Source: Peribacillus asahii (GTDB lineage Bacteria; Bacillota; Bacilli; Bacillales; DSM-1321). From it: DNA of 37,869 bases. Where the stretch lies: positions 1 through 37,869 of the forward strand of contig NZ_QWVS01000055.1 in NCBI RefSeq assembly GCF_003570725.1. The letters run 5' to 3'. Both the position numbers and the translations under genes were made by a program. Shown piece by piece: positions 9,093 to 17,139 of the stretch (position 1 is the stretch's first letter; the number at the start of each line of letters is the position of its first letter). Under the pieces are notes generated by a model. That model ran no database searches. It was not told the origin of the DNA and saw nothing but the letters and a program-made list of their open reading frames with translations.

Positions 9093-9783
9093 ACTTTCAA
9101 GCCTTCCTGATTTTATGTTTCCAGGCCTTCTTCAGGTATTAGATACATTGGTTAACGGTATAATAAGTGGACAAATTACGGAAGCTATTTTAAAAAGTAT
9201 AGGCCGGATTTTACTTGGGTTTACGATAGCTATTGTTATCGGGCTTATTCTAGGCTATTTTATTTGGCGCTACAAGCTTGTGGAAGATACGCTCGGCTTT
9301 GTTGTGACAGCTCTGCAGTCCATTCCAAGTATTGTTTGGTTTCCGCTTGCGATTATTTGGTTTGGATTAAATGATTTTTCCATTCTTTTTATCGTAACGA
9401 TTGGGGCTACTTGGACGATGACAGTCAATGCTACGAGCGGCTTCAAAAATGTTCCTCAGCTATATCAACGGGTTGCTAAAACATATGGATCAAGCGGTTT
9501 TCACTTTTTACGTACGGTCATTTTACCGGCTTCCGTGCCGCAAATCATTTCTGGTTTACGTATTGCTTGGGCGTTTTCTTGGCGCGCCTTAATGGCAGGA
9601 GAGCTGCTTGGCGGAGGCGGCGGCCTTGGTCAACTATTAGAAATGGGCCGATCACTTGGTCAAATGGATTTAGTTATTTCGGTTATGATTATTATTGCTA
9701 TTATCGGAACGATTGTAGACAATGTTGTATTTTCTCGCTTAGAACGCAACGTTCAATTAAAGTGGGGAGTTAGTTCACGCTAG
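9025..9783 (+). CDS. ABC transporter permease, NitT/TauT/SsuC type
   Basis: A 252-residue membrane protein with about six hydrophobic segments. The EAA-type loop that docks the ATPase is seen as VAKTYGSSGFHFLRTVILPASVPQIISGLRIAWAFSWRALMAGE, written here as its start VAKTYGSS and its end WRALMAGE. FSWRALMAGELL is characteristic of the sulfonate/taurine/nitrate family. The start ATG at 9025 has AAGGAGGAAATGGGAG before it, inside the 3' part of the ATPase gene, so the two genes overlap by 68 bases. It forms one importer with the genes on either side. Confidence 0.9.
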   Translation: MTTALRRVLFIAMIAVIWEVTSRLSSLPDFMFPGLLQVLDTLVNGIISGQITEAILKSIGRILLGFTIAIVIGLILGYFIWRYKLVEDTLGFVVTALQSIPSIVWFPLAIIWFGLNDFSILFIVTIGATWTMTVNATSGFKNVPQLYQRVAKTYGSSGFHFLRTVILPASVPQIISGLRIAWAFSWRALMAGELLGGGGGLGQLLEMGRSLGQMDLVISVMIIIAIIGTIVDNVVFSRLERNVQLKWGVSSR

Positions 9784-9820
9784 TTTGTAGAAATTACTCA
9801 TTTAAAAAGGAGAACAGAAG

Positions 9821-10834
9821 ATGAAAAAGTTATTGTTTACACTCATTGCTTCTATACTATTTATTGGTATATTAAGCGGTTGTGCACAATCTGATCAAAA
9901 AGAAGAAAAAGCAGAAACTGGTTCTGATGAAAAAACAGTTAAAATTGGTTACTTCCCGAACTTAACGCATATCGCGACAATTGTAGCGCTTGAAAAAGGC
10001 TATTTTGAAGAAGCATTCGGTAAAGATGTGAAAATTGAAACAAAAACAGTTAGCAATGGTGGATTATTTATGGAAGCGATGGCTACAAAAGCAATCGATG
10101 TTGGTACAGTTGGTCCTGGACCGCTGCTTAACTTCTATGTGAAAAATCCAAATTATCATTTGATTTCTGGAGCAGTTAATGGCGGGGCTGTACTTGTTAC
10201 AAGTGAAGCGAGCAATATTAAAGATCTAAAGGATTTAGACGGTAAAAAAGTAGCTATTCCGGTTATTGGTAGTACACAAGATATCATGCTTAGAAAAGCG
10301 CTTCAAGAGGTGGATTTAAAACCAACAACAAATGGTGGTTCAGTAGAATTATTTGCGTCAGCTCCTGCAGATACGGTTTCTCTTTTCGTTCAAAAATCAG
10401 TGGATGCGGCAGCTACTCAGGAACCATGGGGCTATGTGTTAGAAAATCAAGCAGATGGTAAGTTACTTTTAGATTGGGATAAATTCGCTTGGGGCAAAGA
10501 TTCTACGAATACAGTAGTGGCTGCTAGTAAGGAGTTTTTAGAGAAAGACGGTCTGGCTGCTTCTTATTTAAAAGCCCATAAAAAAGCGGTAGAATTTATT
10601 CAAAACAACCCTGAAGAAAGCCAAGAAATCGTTATGAAGCATTTGAAAGATTTAACAGGTAAAGAGTTGAAGAAAGATGAAGTAGAGGCGGCGTTCTCCC
10701 GCTTACAAGTAACAACAGATGTAAATGAAAAAGTAATTCAAGAAATGGCTGATATTAGTAAAGAAGCCAACTATATTCCAAGCAACGATATTAAAGGCTT
10801 GATTGATCTTTCCGTTCTTGAAGGAATTAAATAA
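9821..10834 (+). CDS. Substrate-binding lipoprotein of the ABC importer (SsuA/TauA/NMT1-like)
   Basis: A 337-residue secreted solute-binding protein. It has a lipoprotein signal peptide with lipobox LSGC (Cys21), so it should be anchored in the outer leaflet of the membrane. The mature part begins with an acidic linker and then VKIGYFPNLTHIATIVALEKGYFEE, the first strand and helix of NMT1/SsuA-type proteins; DVGTVGPGP and ATQEPWGYVL are also typical. The start follows AAAAGGAGAACAG. Family members bind aliphatic sulfonates, taurine, nitrate, pyrimidine precursors or aromatic acids, and the sequence does not say which. No monooxygenase or hydrolase gene accompanies it. An intrinsic terminator follows. 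Confidence 0.88.
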   Translation: MKKLLFTLIASILFIGILSGCAQSDQKEEKAETGSDEKTVKIGYFPNLTHIATIVALEKGYFEEAFGKDVKIETKTVSNGGLFMEAMATKAIDVGTVGPGPLLNFYVKNPNYHLISGAVNGGAVLVTSEASNIKDLKDLDGKKVAIPVIGSTQDIMLRKALQEVDLKPTTNGGSVELFASAPADTVSLFVQKSVDAAATQEPWGYVLENQADGKLLLDWDKFAWGKDSTNTVVAASKEFLEKDGLAASYLKAHKKAVEFIQNNPEESQEIVMKHLKDLTGKELKKDEVEAAFSRLQVTTDVNEKVIQEMADISKEANYIPSNDIKGLIDLSVLEGIK

Positions 10835-10843
10835 TAAAAAGTG

Positions 10844-10876
10844 AACTCCGATACGATTATGTATCGGAGTTTTTTG
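10844..10876. terminator. Bidirectional intrinsic terminator
   Basis: An 11-bp perfect stem (10844-10854 with 10861-10871, arm AACTCCGATAC) with a T run on the forward side. An A run before it serves as T run for the opposite strand. It sits between two converging genes, so it can end both. Confidence 0.88.
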
Positions 10877-10891
10877 ACGATGTGCGAGATG

Positions 10892-11539
10892 TTACAGTAC
10901 AAAAAAGTAAACACTCATAAAGTGGGCTAAGCTTCCTAACAGAATAAAAATATGAAAAATCTCATGAAACCCCCAGCCCTTATAAGTAAGCCATTTGGGT
11001 TTAACTGCATAAATGAGGCCTCCTAATGTATAAATAACTCCACCAAGAATTAAGAGAAATACGCCTGTCATACTTAAAACATCGGATAAAGGAATAATAG
11101 CAACAATAATCATCCAACCCATGGCAATATATAAGGAAGTAGAGAGCCAGCGGGGACAATTAAACCAAATCATTTTAAAAGAAATTCCACATATCGCAAT
11201 GAAAGAAATAATGAAAAATAACGCCCATCCTGTTACTCCGCGCAAACTGATTAAGCAAAATGGAATATATGTTCCAGTAATTAAAATGAAAATCATGGAA
11301 TGATCTAGTTTTCTTAAAAAAGTAATCACTCTGTCTTTGGCAATAACCATGTGATACGCAGCGGATGCAGAATACAGAAGAATCATGCTTAAGCCAAATA
11401 GGATGACAGCGGTAATTGTCAGGGGAGATCCTCCTGTAGAGGATGCTTTGATGACTAGTGCCAGCAATCCAATAAAAGCTAAAATCGCTCCAGCTAAATG
11501 GGTAAATCCATTAATAGGTTCTCGAATATATTGGTTCAT
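10892..11539 (-). CDS. trhA: TrhA / hemolysin III family membrane protein (PAQR-like)
   Basis: A 215-residue protein with about seven membrane helices. The conserved polar residues of the hemolysin III/PAQR superfamily are present: FTHLAG near the N-terminus, SAAYH in helix 2-3, DHSMIFILI, and HEIFHIFILLGSLAHF near the C-terminus. The His residues at both ends and the Asp form the likely metal site. Family members, including Bacillus YplQ, have been tied to membrane fluidity homeostasis; the old name hemolysin III is misleading. It is read toward the ABC operon from its own promoter and operator-like palindrome at 11554-11609. Confidence 0.88.
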   Translation of the reverse strand: MNQYIREPINGFTHLAGAILAFIGLLALVIKASSTGGSPLTITAVILFGLSMILLYSASAAYHMVIAKDRVITFLRKLDHSMIFILITGTYIPFCLISLRGVTGWALFFIISFIAICGISFKMIWFNCPRWLSTSLYIAMGWMIIVAIIPLSDVLSMTGVFLLILGGVIYTLGGLIYAVKPKWLTYKGWGFHEIFHIFILLGSLAHFMSVYFFVL

Positions 11540-11553
11540 AATATCAACACGCC

Positions 11554-11580
11554 TTTATGTAGTTTTAATAACTACATAAA
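11554..11580 (-). promoter_or_regulatory. Operator-like palindrome at the trhA transcription start
   Basis: A perfect 11-bp inverted repeat (TTTATGTAGTT at 11554-11564 and AACTACATAAA at 11570-11580, 5-base spacer). It lies directly downstream of the -10 of the reverse promoter, where a bound repressor would block transcription. The repressor is unknown. Confidence 0.55.
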
Positions 11581-11609
11581 ATCATATATGTATAACGATA
11601 TATAGTCAA
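11581..11609 (-). promoter_or_regulatory. Sigma-A promoter of trhA
   Basis: On the reverse strand TTGACT (11604-11609) and TATGAT (11581-11586) with exactly 17 bases between them. Confidence 0.65.
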
Positions 11610-11611
11610 GG

Positions 11612-11640
11612 TTTACGAAGTGTTTTTAATGGGATAAAAT
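11612..11640 (+). promoter_or_regulatory. Sigma-A promoter of the DUF1836 gene
   Basis: TTTACG (11612-11617) and TAAAAT (11635-11640) with a 17-base spacer. It is divergent to the trhA promoter, their -35 boxes lying 2 bases apart. Confidence 0.5.
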
Positions 11641-11674
11641 AATAGCTATAAAAATGAATATGGGTGGTTTTTGG

Positions 11675-12262
11675 ATGAAAAACATACAGGATATTTTAAA
11701 TCAGCTAGAACTGGAAAGTCATATTTCTTTAAATGACATTCCAGAAATTGATTTATATATGGACCAAGTGATTCAGTTATTTGAGAATAAATTTAATGGG
11801 ACGAAAAGAAATGAAGAAGAAAAAGTTCTGACAAAAACAATGGTTAACAACTATGCAAAAGGAAAATTATTTTTTCCAATTAAGAATAAAAAGTATTCTA
11901 AAGAGCATCTGATTTTAATCAGTCTTATTTATCAATTGAAAGGGGTTCTATCTATTAATGATATTAAAGAGCTGCTTGAAGGCTTAAATCGGAAGGTTGT
12001 GGAGGAAGAGTTCCGGTTAGATGACTTTTATAATAGTGTTCTGACTGTGAATACGAAAAATGTTGAGAATTTTTATGAAGAGATAAAGGAGCATATCAAG
12101 GATGTAAAAGAGGAAATGCAAGCGCTAGAAGATCGTGATCAGTCCTATCTGGAGCAAGTTTTATTGATCGCTTCACTTGTTCAGATGAGCAACGTATATC
12201 GAAGAACAGCAGAAAAATTAGTTGATGAAATTATTGGAGAAAAAGAAGGTAAGGACGAGTAG
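11675..12262 (+). CDS. DUF1836 domain protein (putative MerR-like DNA-binding regulator)
   Basis: A 195-residue soluble protein without membrane segments. The segment LTKTMVNNYAKGKLFFPIKNKKYSKEHL (about residues 48-75) is the hallmark of DUF1836. It looks like the recognition part of a winged helix: a polar helix with NNY, then a wing ending at a K-Y pair, followed by LILISLIYQLKGVLSINDIKELL. The C-terminal third is helical. I chose ATG 11675, behind GGGTGG at a 7-base distance, over ATG codons at 11654 and 11660 that lack a site. The family has no established function; a transcription factor acting on its own divergent intergenic region is a reasonable guess because trhA is divergent. Confidence 0.75.
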   Translation: MKNIQDILNQLELESHISLNDIPEIDLYMDQVIQLFENKFNGTKRNEEEKVLTKTMVNNYAKGKLFFPIKNKKYSKEHLILISLIYQLKGVLSINDIKELLEGLNRKVVEEEFRLDDFYNSVLTVNTKNVENFYEEIKEHIKDVKEEMQALEDRDQSYLEQVLLIASLVQMSNVYRRTAEKLVDEIIGEKEGKDE

Positions 12263-12341
12263 GGAATGATAAGATGATTAAAAATAATGAGTAAGGTTAC
12301 ATAGTTACCCTATTTCTTATGTTTTGAGGGGAGTGCTTGTT

Positions 12342-13007
12342 TTGAATGGTAAGTTTCAGTTATCGTGGATTATTATTTTAGGCATTGTATTCTTGATTGG
12401 GTTTAGTATGATGGCATTGTTATTTAGTCAAAATGAAGTTACGGCATTTGATCGTGCAATCATTGCCTTTGTTCAAGGGCTGGAATCGCCATCTTTAACA
12501 GCGGTTATGAAATTTTTTACGTTTATCGGATCATTCAAGGCAATTATTGTTATTTCTCTGTTCACGATGGCACTTTTATATGCAGTATTGAAGCATCGAA
12601 TAGAGCTTATTTTATTTACTATCGTGCTTGTTGGTACGCCTATTTTAAATCGTCTCTTAAAAGAGTTTTTTCAACGAGCCCGCCCGGATTTACATAGGTT
12701 GATTGAAATTGGAGGGTACAGCTTTCCGAGCGGACATGCGATGAATGCGGCGTCTATGTATGGGATTCTTGCTTTTTTACTATGGCGTCATATTCCTACT
12801 AGATGGGGACGAAGCTTGTTGATTATCTTTAGCAGTGCCATGATTGTTACGATTGGAATAAGCCGAATCTATCTAGGTGTGCATTATCCTAGTGATATTA
12901 TCGCTGGATACTTGGCGAGCGGCTGCTGGCTTGCGATTACAATCGCTGTTTTTCAAAGATACCAAGAAAAGAGGAGTTCTTTTAGAGTTGACCGGAATTC
13001 GGCATGA
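12342..13007 (+). CDS. PAP2-superfamily membrane phosphatase (PgpB/YodM-like)
   Basis: A 221-residue membrane protein with about six helices and the three-part phosphatase signature: KEFFQRARP, PSGH in YSFPSGHAMN, and SRIYLGVHYPSD with the catalytic His. Members remove phosphate from lipid pyrophosphates such as undecaprenyl pyrophosphate or from phosphatidylglycerol phosphate at the outer membrane face. The TTG at 12342 is chosen because GAGGGGAG lies about 8 bases before it; upstream TTG and GTG codons overlap that site. The tail is basic and polar. It stands alone, ended by the shared terminator at 13045-13095. Confidence 0.87.
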   Translation: MNGKFQLSWIIILGIVFLIGFSMMALLFSQNEVTAFDRAIIAFVQGLESPSLTAVMKFFTFIGSFKAIIVISLFTMALLYAVLKHRIELILFTIVLVGTPILNRLLKEFFQRARPDLHRLIEIGGYSFPSGHAMNAASMYGILAFLLWRHIPTRWGRSLLIIFSSAMIVTIGISRIYLGVHYPSDIIAGYLASGCWLAITIAVFQRYQEKRSSFRVDRNSA

Positions 13008-13044
13008 ATTCGACACAGATTGGCGGGACTCCAACACAAACTAT

Positions 13045-13095
13045 AAAAAAGGGGAAACCCATAAGACAGCAGCTTATGGGTTTCCTTTTTTATTT
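13045..13095. terminator. Bidirectional terminator between PAP2 and M20 genes
   Basis: A 13-bp perfect stem (GGAAACCCATAAG at 13053-13065 with 13073-13085), extended by A/T pairs on both sides, with A6 before and T6 after. The reverse arm reaches into the last codons of the converging M20 gene. Confidence 0.9.
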
Positions 13096-14241
13096 TAGAT
13101 TCGATTTCTCCAATGCTCCAACCGCTAATTCATAGAAATACTGTGAAGCTGGGAAGAGTGCTGTATCATCTATTTTGAATTTTGGGTGGTGTAAGTCATA
13201 TGGTCCGCCTGAGCCAATCATGACGAAGACACCAGGGATTTTTTCTTGATATAAAGCGAAGTCTTCGCCGATAGAGCTAGCTTCGAGGGTTTTCGTGGTA
13301 TAGCCTGTTTTATCTCCAATTTCAAAGGCGAAATCGGCCCATTCCGGTGTATTATCAACGGATGGCGGTCCTGGATGCCAGAAGAATTCAATGTTTGCAT
13401 CAAATGTGACACCAATACCATGTAACACTTGCTGCATACGCTTTTCAATAAATGCTCGTTCTGTTCTACTAAATGTACGAACGGTTCCTTCTAAATAAGC
13501 GGAATCTGGGATCACATTCCATGTATTTCCGCTATGTATTTGCGTAATACTGAGCACAGCTGCTTCTCGCGGTGCGACGTTTCGGCTAATAATCGTTTGA
13601 AGCGCCGAAATGATGTGACTCGTAATAATAATCGGGTCATTTCCTTCTTCCGGTTTTGCTGCATGTGCACCTGTTGCTGTTACCTTTATTTCAAAACGGT
13701 CCACAGCGGCTGTTAATACCCCATGTTTTGTCCCCAGCTCGCCTACTCGTAAAGTTGGGTCATTATGAAGTCCGAATATCGCATCGACATCATCCAATGC
13801 CCCTGTTTCTAAAATTGCTTTCGCACCATGAGATGTTTCTTCTGCTGGCTGGAAGATGAAGCGGATAGTTCCTGCTAACTTTTCTTCTACTTGCTTTAAT
13901 AAAAAAGCGGCTCCTAATATAACAGACGTGTGAAAATCATGTCCACATGCGTGCATGATTCCTTTGTTTGTAGATGGGAACGCCACATCCGCCTGTTCTA
14001 AAATCGGGAGTGCGTCAATATCGGCACGAAGCGCAATAGTCGGACCAGGTGTGCTTCCTTTAATTTCCGCAATGACGCCTGTTTGCAACGGTAAATCAAG
14101 GATGGTAATGTTTTGAGACTTTAGTGCTTCTTTAATTTTTTGAGTTGTTTCGTATTCTTCATTTGATAACTCTGGATTCATATGAAGGTCACGTTTGAAT
14201 TCTACTAAATATTTCTCTAATTCTGTATTGTTTATAGTCAA
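13090..14241 (-). CDS. M20-family amidohydrolase (YxeP-like aminoacylase)
   Basis: A 383-residue cytosolic metallopeptidase-fold enzyme of the hippurate / N-acyl amino acid hydrolase branch. Metal ligands are visible in MHACGHDFH (Cys99, His101), PAEE (Glu134-135), GLHND (His159) and DLHHPKF (His351/352). The dimerisation domain begins at about residue 178 with DRFEIKVTATGAHAAKPEEGNDPI. Such enzymes release an N-acyl group, for example from N-acetyl-cysteine derivatives in Bacillus sulfur salvage, from N-acetyl-diaminopimelate, or from hippurate; the substrate is not decidable here. The start is TTG at 14241 behind AGAGAGGGGAAATCG. It is a single gene with its own promoter and a distinctive inverted repeat upstream. 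Confidence 0.88.
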   Translation of the reverse strand: MTINNTELEKYLVEFKRDLHMNPELSNEEYETTQKIKEALKSQNITILDLPLQTGVIAEIKGSTPGPTIALRADIDALPILEQADVAFPSTNKGIMHACGHDFHTSVILGAAFLLKQVEEKLAGTIRFIFQPAEETSHGAKAILETGALDDVDAIFGLHNDPTLRVGELGTKHGVLTAAVDRFEIKVTATGAHAAKPEEGNDPIIITSHIISALQTIISRNVAPREAAVLSITQIHSGNTWNVIPDSAYLEGTVRTFSRTERAFIEKRMQQVLHGIGVTFDANIEFFWHPGPPSVDNTPEWADFAFEIGDKTGYTTKTLEASSIGEDFALYQEKIPGVFVMIGSGGPYDLHHPKFKIDDTALFPASQYFYELAVGALEKSNLK

Positions 14242-14264
14242 CGATTTCCCCTCTCTTTCAATGA

Positions 14265-14348
14265 AAATATGTATAAGTCCATTTCTTCCTTAATGTACAT
14301 ATTATGGTAGGTACCTAGAATAAGTCAATGCACTTCTTATACATATTT
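14265..14348 (-). promoter_or_regulatory. Promoter of the M20 gene flanked by a 13-bp inverted repeat
   Basis: On the reverse strand TTGACT (14323-14328) and TAATAT (14299-14304) are separated by 18 bases. AAATATGTATAAG at 14265-14277 and its exact reverse complement at 14336-14348 bracket the promoter, and a related TACATATT lies within the -10 region. This looks like a regulator binding on both sides, possibly by looping. Confidence 0.6.
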
Positions 14349-14476
14349 CTTGAATTTCTATCTATTTCATAATTGGCCCTGCTTTTTACATAATCCCTTT
14401 CCATAATGGAGAAAATGACTTTGACATCATTTGGACGTCATAGGTTGTAATGTTTCGTTTGAAAGGGGGAGAAGGA

Positions 14477-16024
14477 ATGTTTTTTCGGCGTTCTAAACAG
14501 AAAAAAGTAGATAAACATCAACAAATGGAGGAGGAAAGAAGTCCATTATCCTCCAATTTGGACAAAAATATAGAAAAGATCCGTTTACTATACGAGGATT
14601 GTTCGGATGTTGTTTTTCGTTCTTTTTTAATTGGCGGCAAAGTAAAAGCAGAATTAATCTACATTGATGGATTGTCGAACATGGAGGAAATTGATACAAG
14701 TGTCCTTTCCCCTTTGATGCAGAAGATGGTGGAGAAAAGAAGCAGCCCGTCTAACTGGATGGAAGAGAAACTATCGGTTGCTAAGATAACAGAAGTAAAC
14801 ACCGTGGAGGAATGTATTGAGAACACCTTAATGGGCAACCCCATTCTATTAGTTGAGCATGAAAGCAAAGGACTCGCTTTAGGGCTGGCTCGAGCGGAAA
14901 AACGTGCAGTTGAGGAACCAGCCTCCGAATCCGTTGTAAAAGGCTCACGTGAAGGTTTTGTTGAAACGATTAGTGTAAATATAGCATTAATCAGAAGAAG
15001 GATCAAAAGCCCGCAATTAAAAATGAAATCAATGAAGATTGGACGTAGAAGCCAAACGGAAGTGGCTGTCGTATATATGAAAGGGCTCGCGAATGAAACG
15101 TTAATTGAAGAAGTAAATAATCGATTGCAGCGAATTGATATTGATGGTGTATTAGAAAGCCAATATATCGAGGAATTAATAGAGGATCATCCATCTTCTC
15201 CCTTCCCTCAGATTTTAAGCACGGAGCGACCAGATTCATGTGCTGCTAGTTTATTAGAAGGGAAAGTCGTAATTCTTGTAGATGGTACTCCTTTTGCGAT
15301 GATTACTCCTACAACATTTTTGGCCTTATTGCAAGCTAGTGAAGATTACTATCAACGTTTTGTGCTAAGTACAGCGATTAGATGGTTGCGTTATGTTTAC
15401 CTCTTATTATCTTTGTTACTGCCATCTCTGTATGTAGCTGTGCTTAGTTTTCATCAGGAAATGATACCAACAAAGCTTATGATGAGCATAGCGACGTCGC
15501 GAGAAAATGTTCCTTTTCCTGCCATTGTGGAAGCGTTAATTATGGAAATTACATTCGAGGCACTACGAGAAGCAGGGGTAAGACTGCCGAAGCAAATTGG
15601 CTCAGCTGTTAGTATTGTCGGTGCTTTAGTTATCGGACAAGCGGCAATTCAGGCTGGCATTGTATCACCTCCGATGGTTATGGTCGTAGCTTTAACAGGG
15701 ATTGCTTCTTTTACAATCCCCCGGTACAACTTAGGAGCTACCTTAAGGGTGTTGCGTTTTCCAATGATGTTCCTTGCTGGTACATTGGGCATTTTAGGCG
15801 TGATGTTAGGGATTTTAATAATTCTTACACATTTATGTACATTGCGTTCTTTTGGTGTTCCTTACCTTTCACCAATAGCCCCATGGAATAAAAGTGCTAT
15901 GAAAGATGTCCTTATAAGAGCCCCTTGGTGGCAATTATCCGAGCGTCCTCGTTTAACGGGAGAGTTTAATCAATATCGCCAGGGTCCTAATCAAAAACCT
16001 GGTCCTAGAAAGGGAGGAGAGTAA
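14477..16024 (+). CDS. Spore germinant receptor A subunit (GerA/GerKA family)
   Basis: A 515-residue membrane protein of the spore inner membrane, the A subunit of a nutrient germinant receptor. The soluble N-terminal domain (to about 290) ends with the family-typical RPDSCAASLLEGKVVILVDGTPFAMI and SEDYYQRF. Membrane helices follow with VPFPAIVEALIMEITFEALREAGVRLP. The C-terminal tail is basic and Pro/Gly-rich (GPNQKPGPRKGG). The ATG at 14477 has AAAGGGGGAGAAGG before it, whereas the upstream ATG at 14450 has no site. Order A-B-C-D is the standard operon. Expression in the forespore under sigma-G would be expected, but I could not place its promoter confidently. Confidence 0.92.
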   Translation: MFFRRSKQKKVDKHQQMEEERSPLSSNLDKNIEKIRLLYEDCSDVVFRSFLIGGKVKAELIYIDGLSNMEEIDTSVLSPLMQKMVEKRSSPSNWMEEKLSVAKITEVNTVEECIENTLMGNPILLVEHESKGLALGLARAEKRAVEEPASESVVKGSREGFVETISVNIALIRRRIKSPQLKMKSMKIGRRSQTEVAVVYMKGLANETLIEEVNNRLQRIDIDGVLESQYIEELIEDHPSSPFPQILSTERPDSCAASLLEGKVVILVDGTPFAMITPTTFLALLQASEDYYQRFVLSTAIRWLRYVYLLLSLLLPSLYVAVLSFHQEMIPTKLMMSIATSRENVPFPAIVEALIMEITFEALREAGVRLPKQIGSAVSIVGALVIGQAAIQAGIVSPPMVMVVALTGIASFTIPRYNLGATLRVLRFPMMFLAGTLGILGVMLGILIILTHLCTLRSFGVPYLSPIAPWNKSAMKDVLIRAPWWQLSERPRLTGEFNQYRQGPNQKPGPRKGGE

Positions 16025-16025
16025 A

Positions 16026-17139
16026 GTGCTGGAACACGGGAAAATATCGGCAGTACAAATGGGACTGATGATGTACTCTTCCATTGTTACAACAGCCATT
16101 CTTTATTTGCCAGCTGCTATCTATGACTATGCAGGAAGAGATTTGTGGTTGTCTCCTATCGTTTCTGCCATTCTAGGTTGTATTCCGGTATGTGTCGTAT
16201 ATGAATTACATCGCCTTTACCCAGGAGATAGTATTATCCAATATAGTTGTTCCATCGTTGGGAAGATTGGCGGAAAACTAATTGGAGCAATTATTTTGCT
16301 TCTTATCTTATTTATATCTAACCAAGCGCTTTGGCAGTATGGGGAGTTTGTCAGCGGCTATTTTCTTCCGCATACGCCGCAAGTCGTTTTACTCGGGACG
16401 ATGGCCTTTGCTAGTGCTTTAGCTGTATATGGAGGGGTGGAAGTGATGGGGAGACTTTCAGATTTACTTACTCCTGTCTTGCTTTTTATGTTTTTGATAA
16501 TCATTATCCTTCTTCTTCAGGATGTACAAGTAAAGTATATGTTTCCTATTTTAGGAAATGGTGTTCTTCCTGTTTTGAAAGGAGCTTATTTTTCTAACCT
16601 TTGGTTTTGTGAGCCCCTATTCATTACGTTCTTTCTTCCTTTTTTAAAAGAACCGCAAAAAGGTAGGAAATGGGGGGGTTATTTCCGTATTGTTATTGTT
16701 AGTAATAGTGGTCAGTACGAATTTAGTTTCCCTTTTAGTGTTGGGAAGTGCAACAGGAAGCGTTAGGACCCCATTAATGACTGCTGTTCAGTACATTAGT
16801 ATAGCTGAATTTCTATCTCATCTTGAAGCGACTGTGATGGCCATTTGGATTGCGGGTGCCTTCATTAAAATGTATGTATTTTATTATATGTTGGCATTAG
16901 GCACGGCACAGTGGTTTAACCTTTCTAATTATCGTCCGCTTGTGTTTCCAATCGCTTTTCTATCGGTGGTCTTAGCCATCTGGCAAGTACCGGATACGTC
17001 GGCTTTCTCCGTGTATAGCCAAACAATAAACTCTGCAGTAGGACCTGTTTTATTTATAGTGCTCCCTCTCTTCCTTTTGCTGATTGCTTTCTTACGGAAA
17101 AACAAGAAGCAAGAAAAGCAGGTGGAACAGCAGCAATGA
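16026..17139 (+). pseudogene. Spore germinant receptor B subunit (GerAB/GerKB family), frameshifted
   Basis: The first frame starts at GTG 16026 behind AAAGGGAGGAGAG and encodes an amino-acid-permease-like membrane protein (LEHGKISAVQMGLMMYSSIV, FLPFLKEPQKGRKWG). At 16672-16678 there are seven G in a row, after which the frame runs into a non-family tail and stops at 16766. The other frame continues exactly where the family does: VISVLLLLVIVVSTNLVS through to a TGA at 17139. Removing one G gives one 370-residue reading frame, the normal length for GerAB-type subunits, which bind the germinant and have about ten helices. As it stands the product would be cut after about 217 family residues. 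Possible causes are a sequencing error, a recent null mutation, or slippage. Confidence 0.85.
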
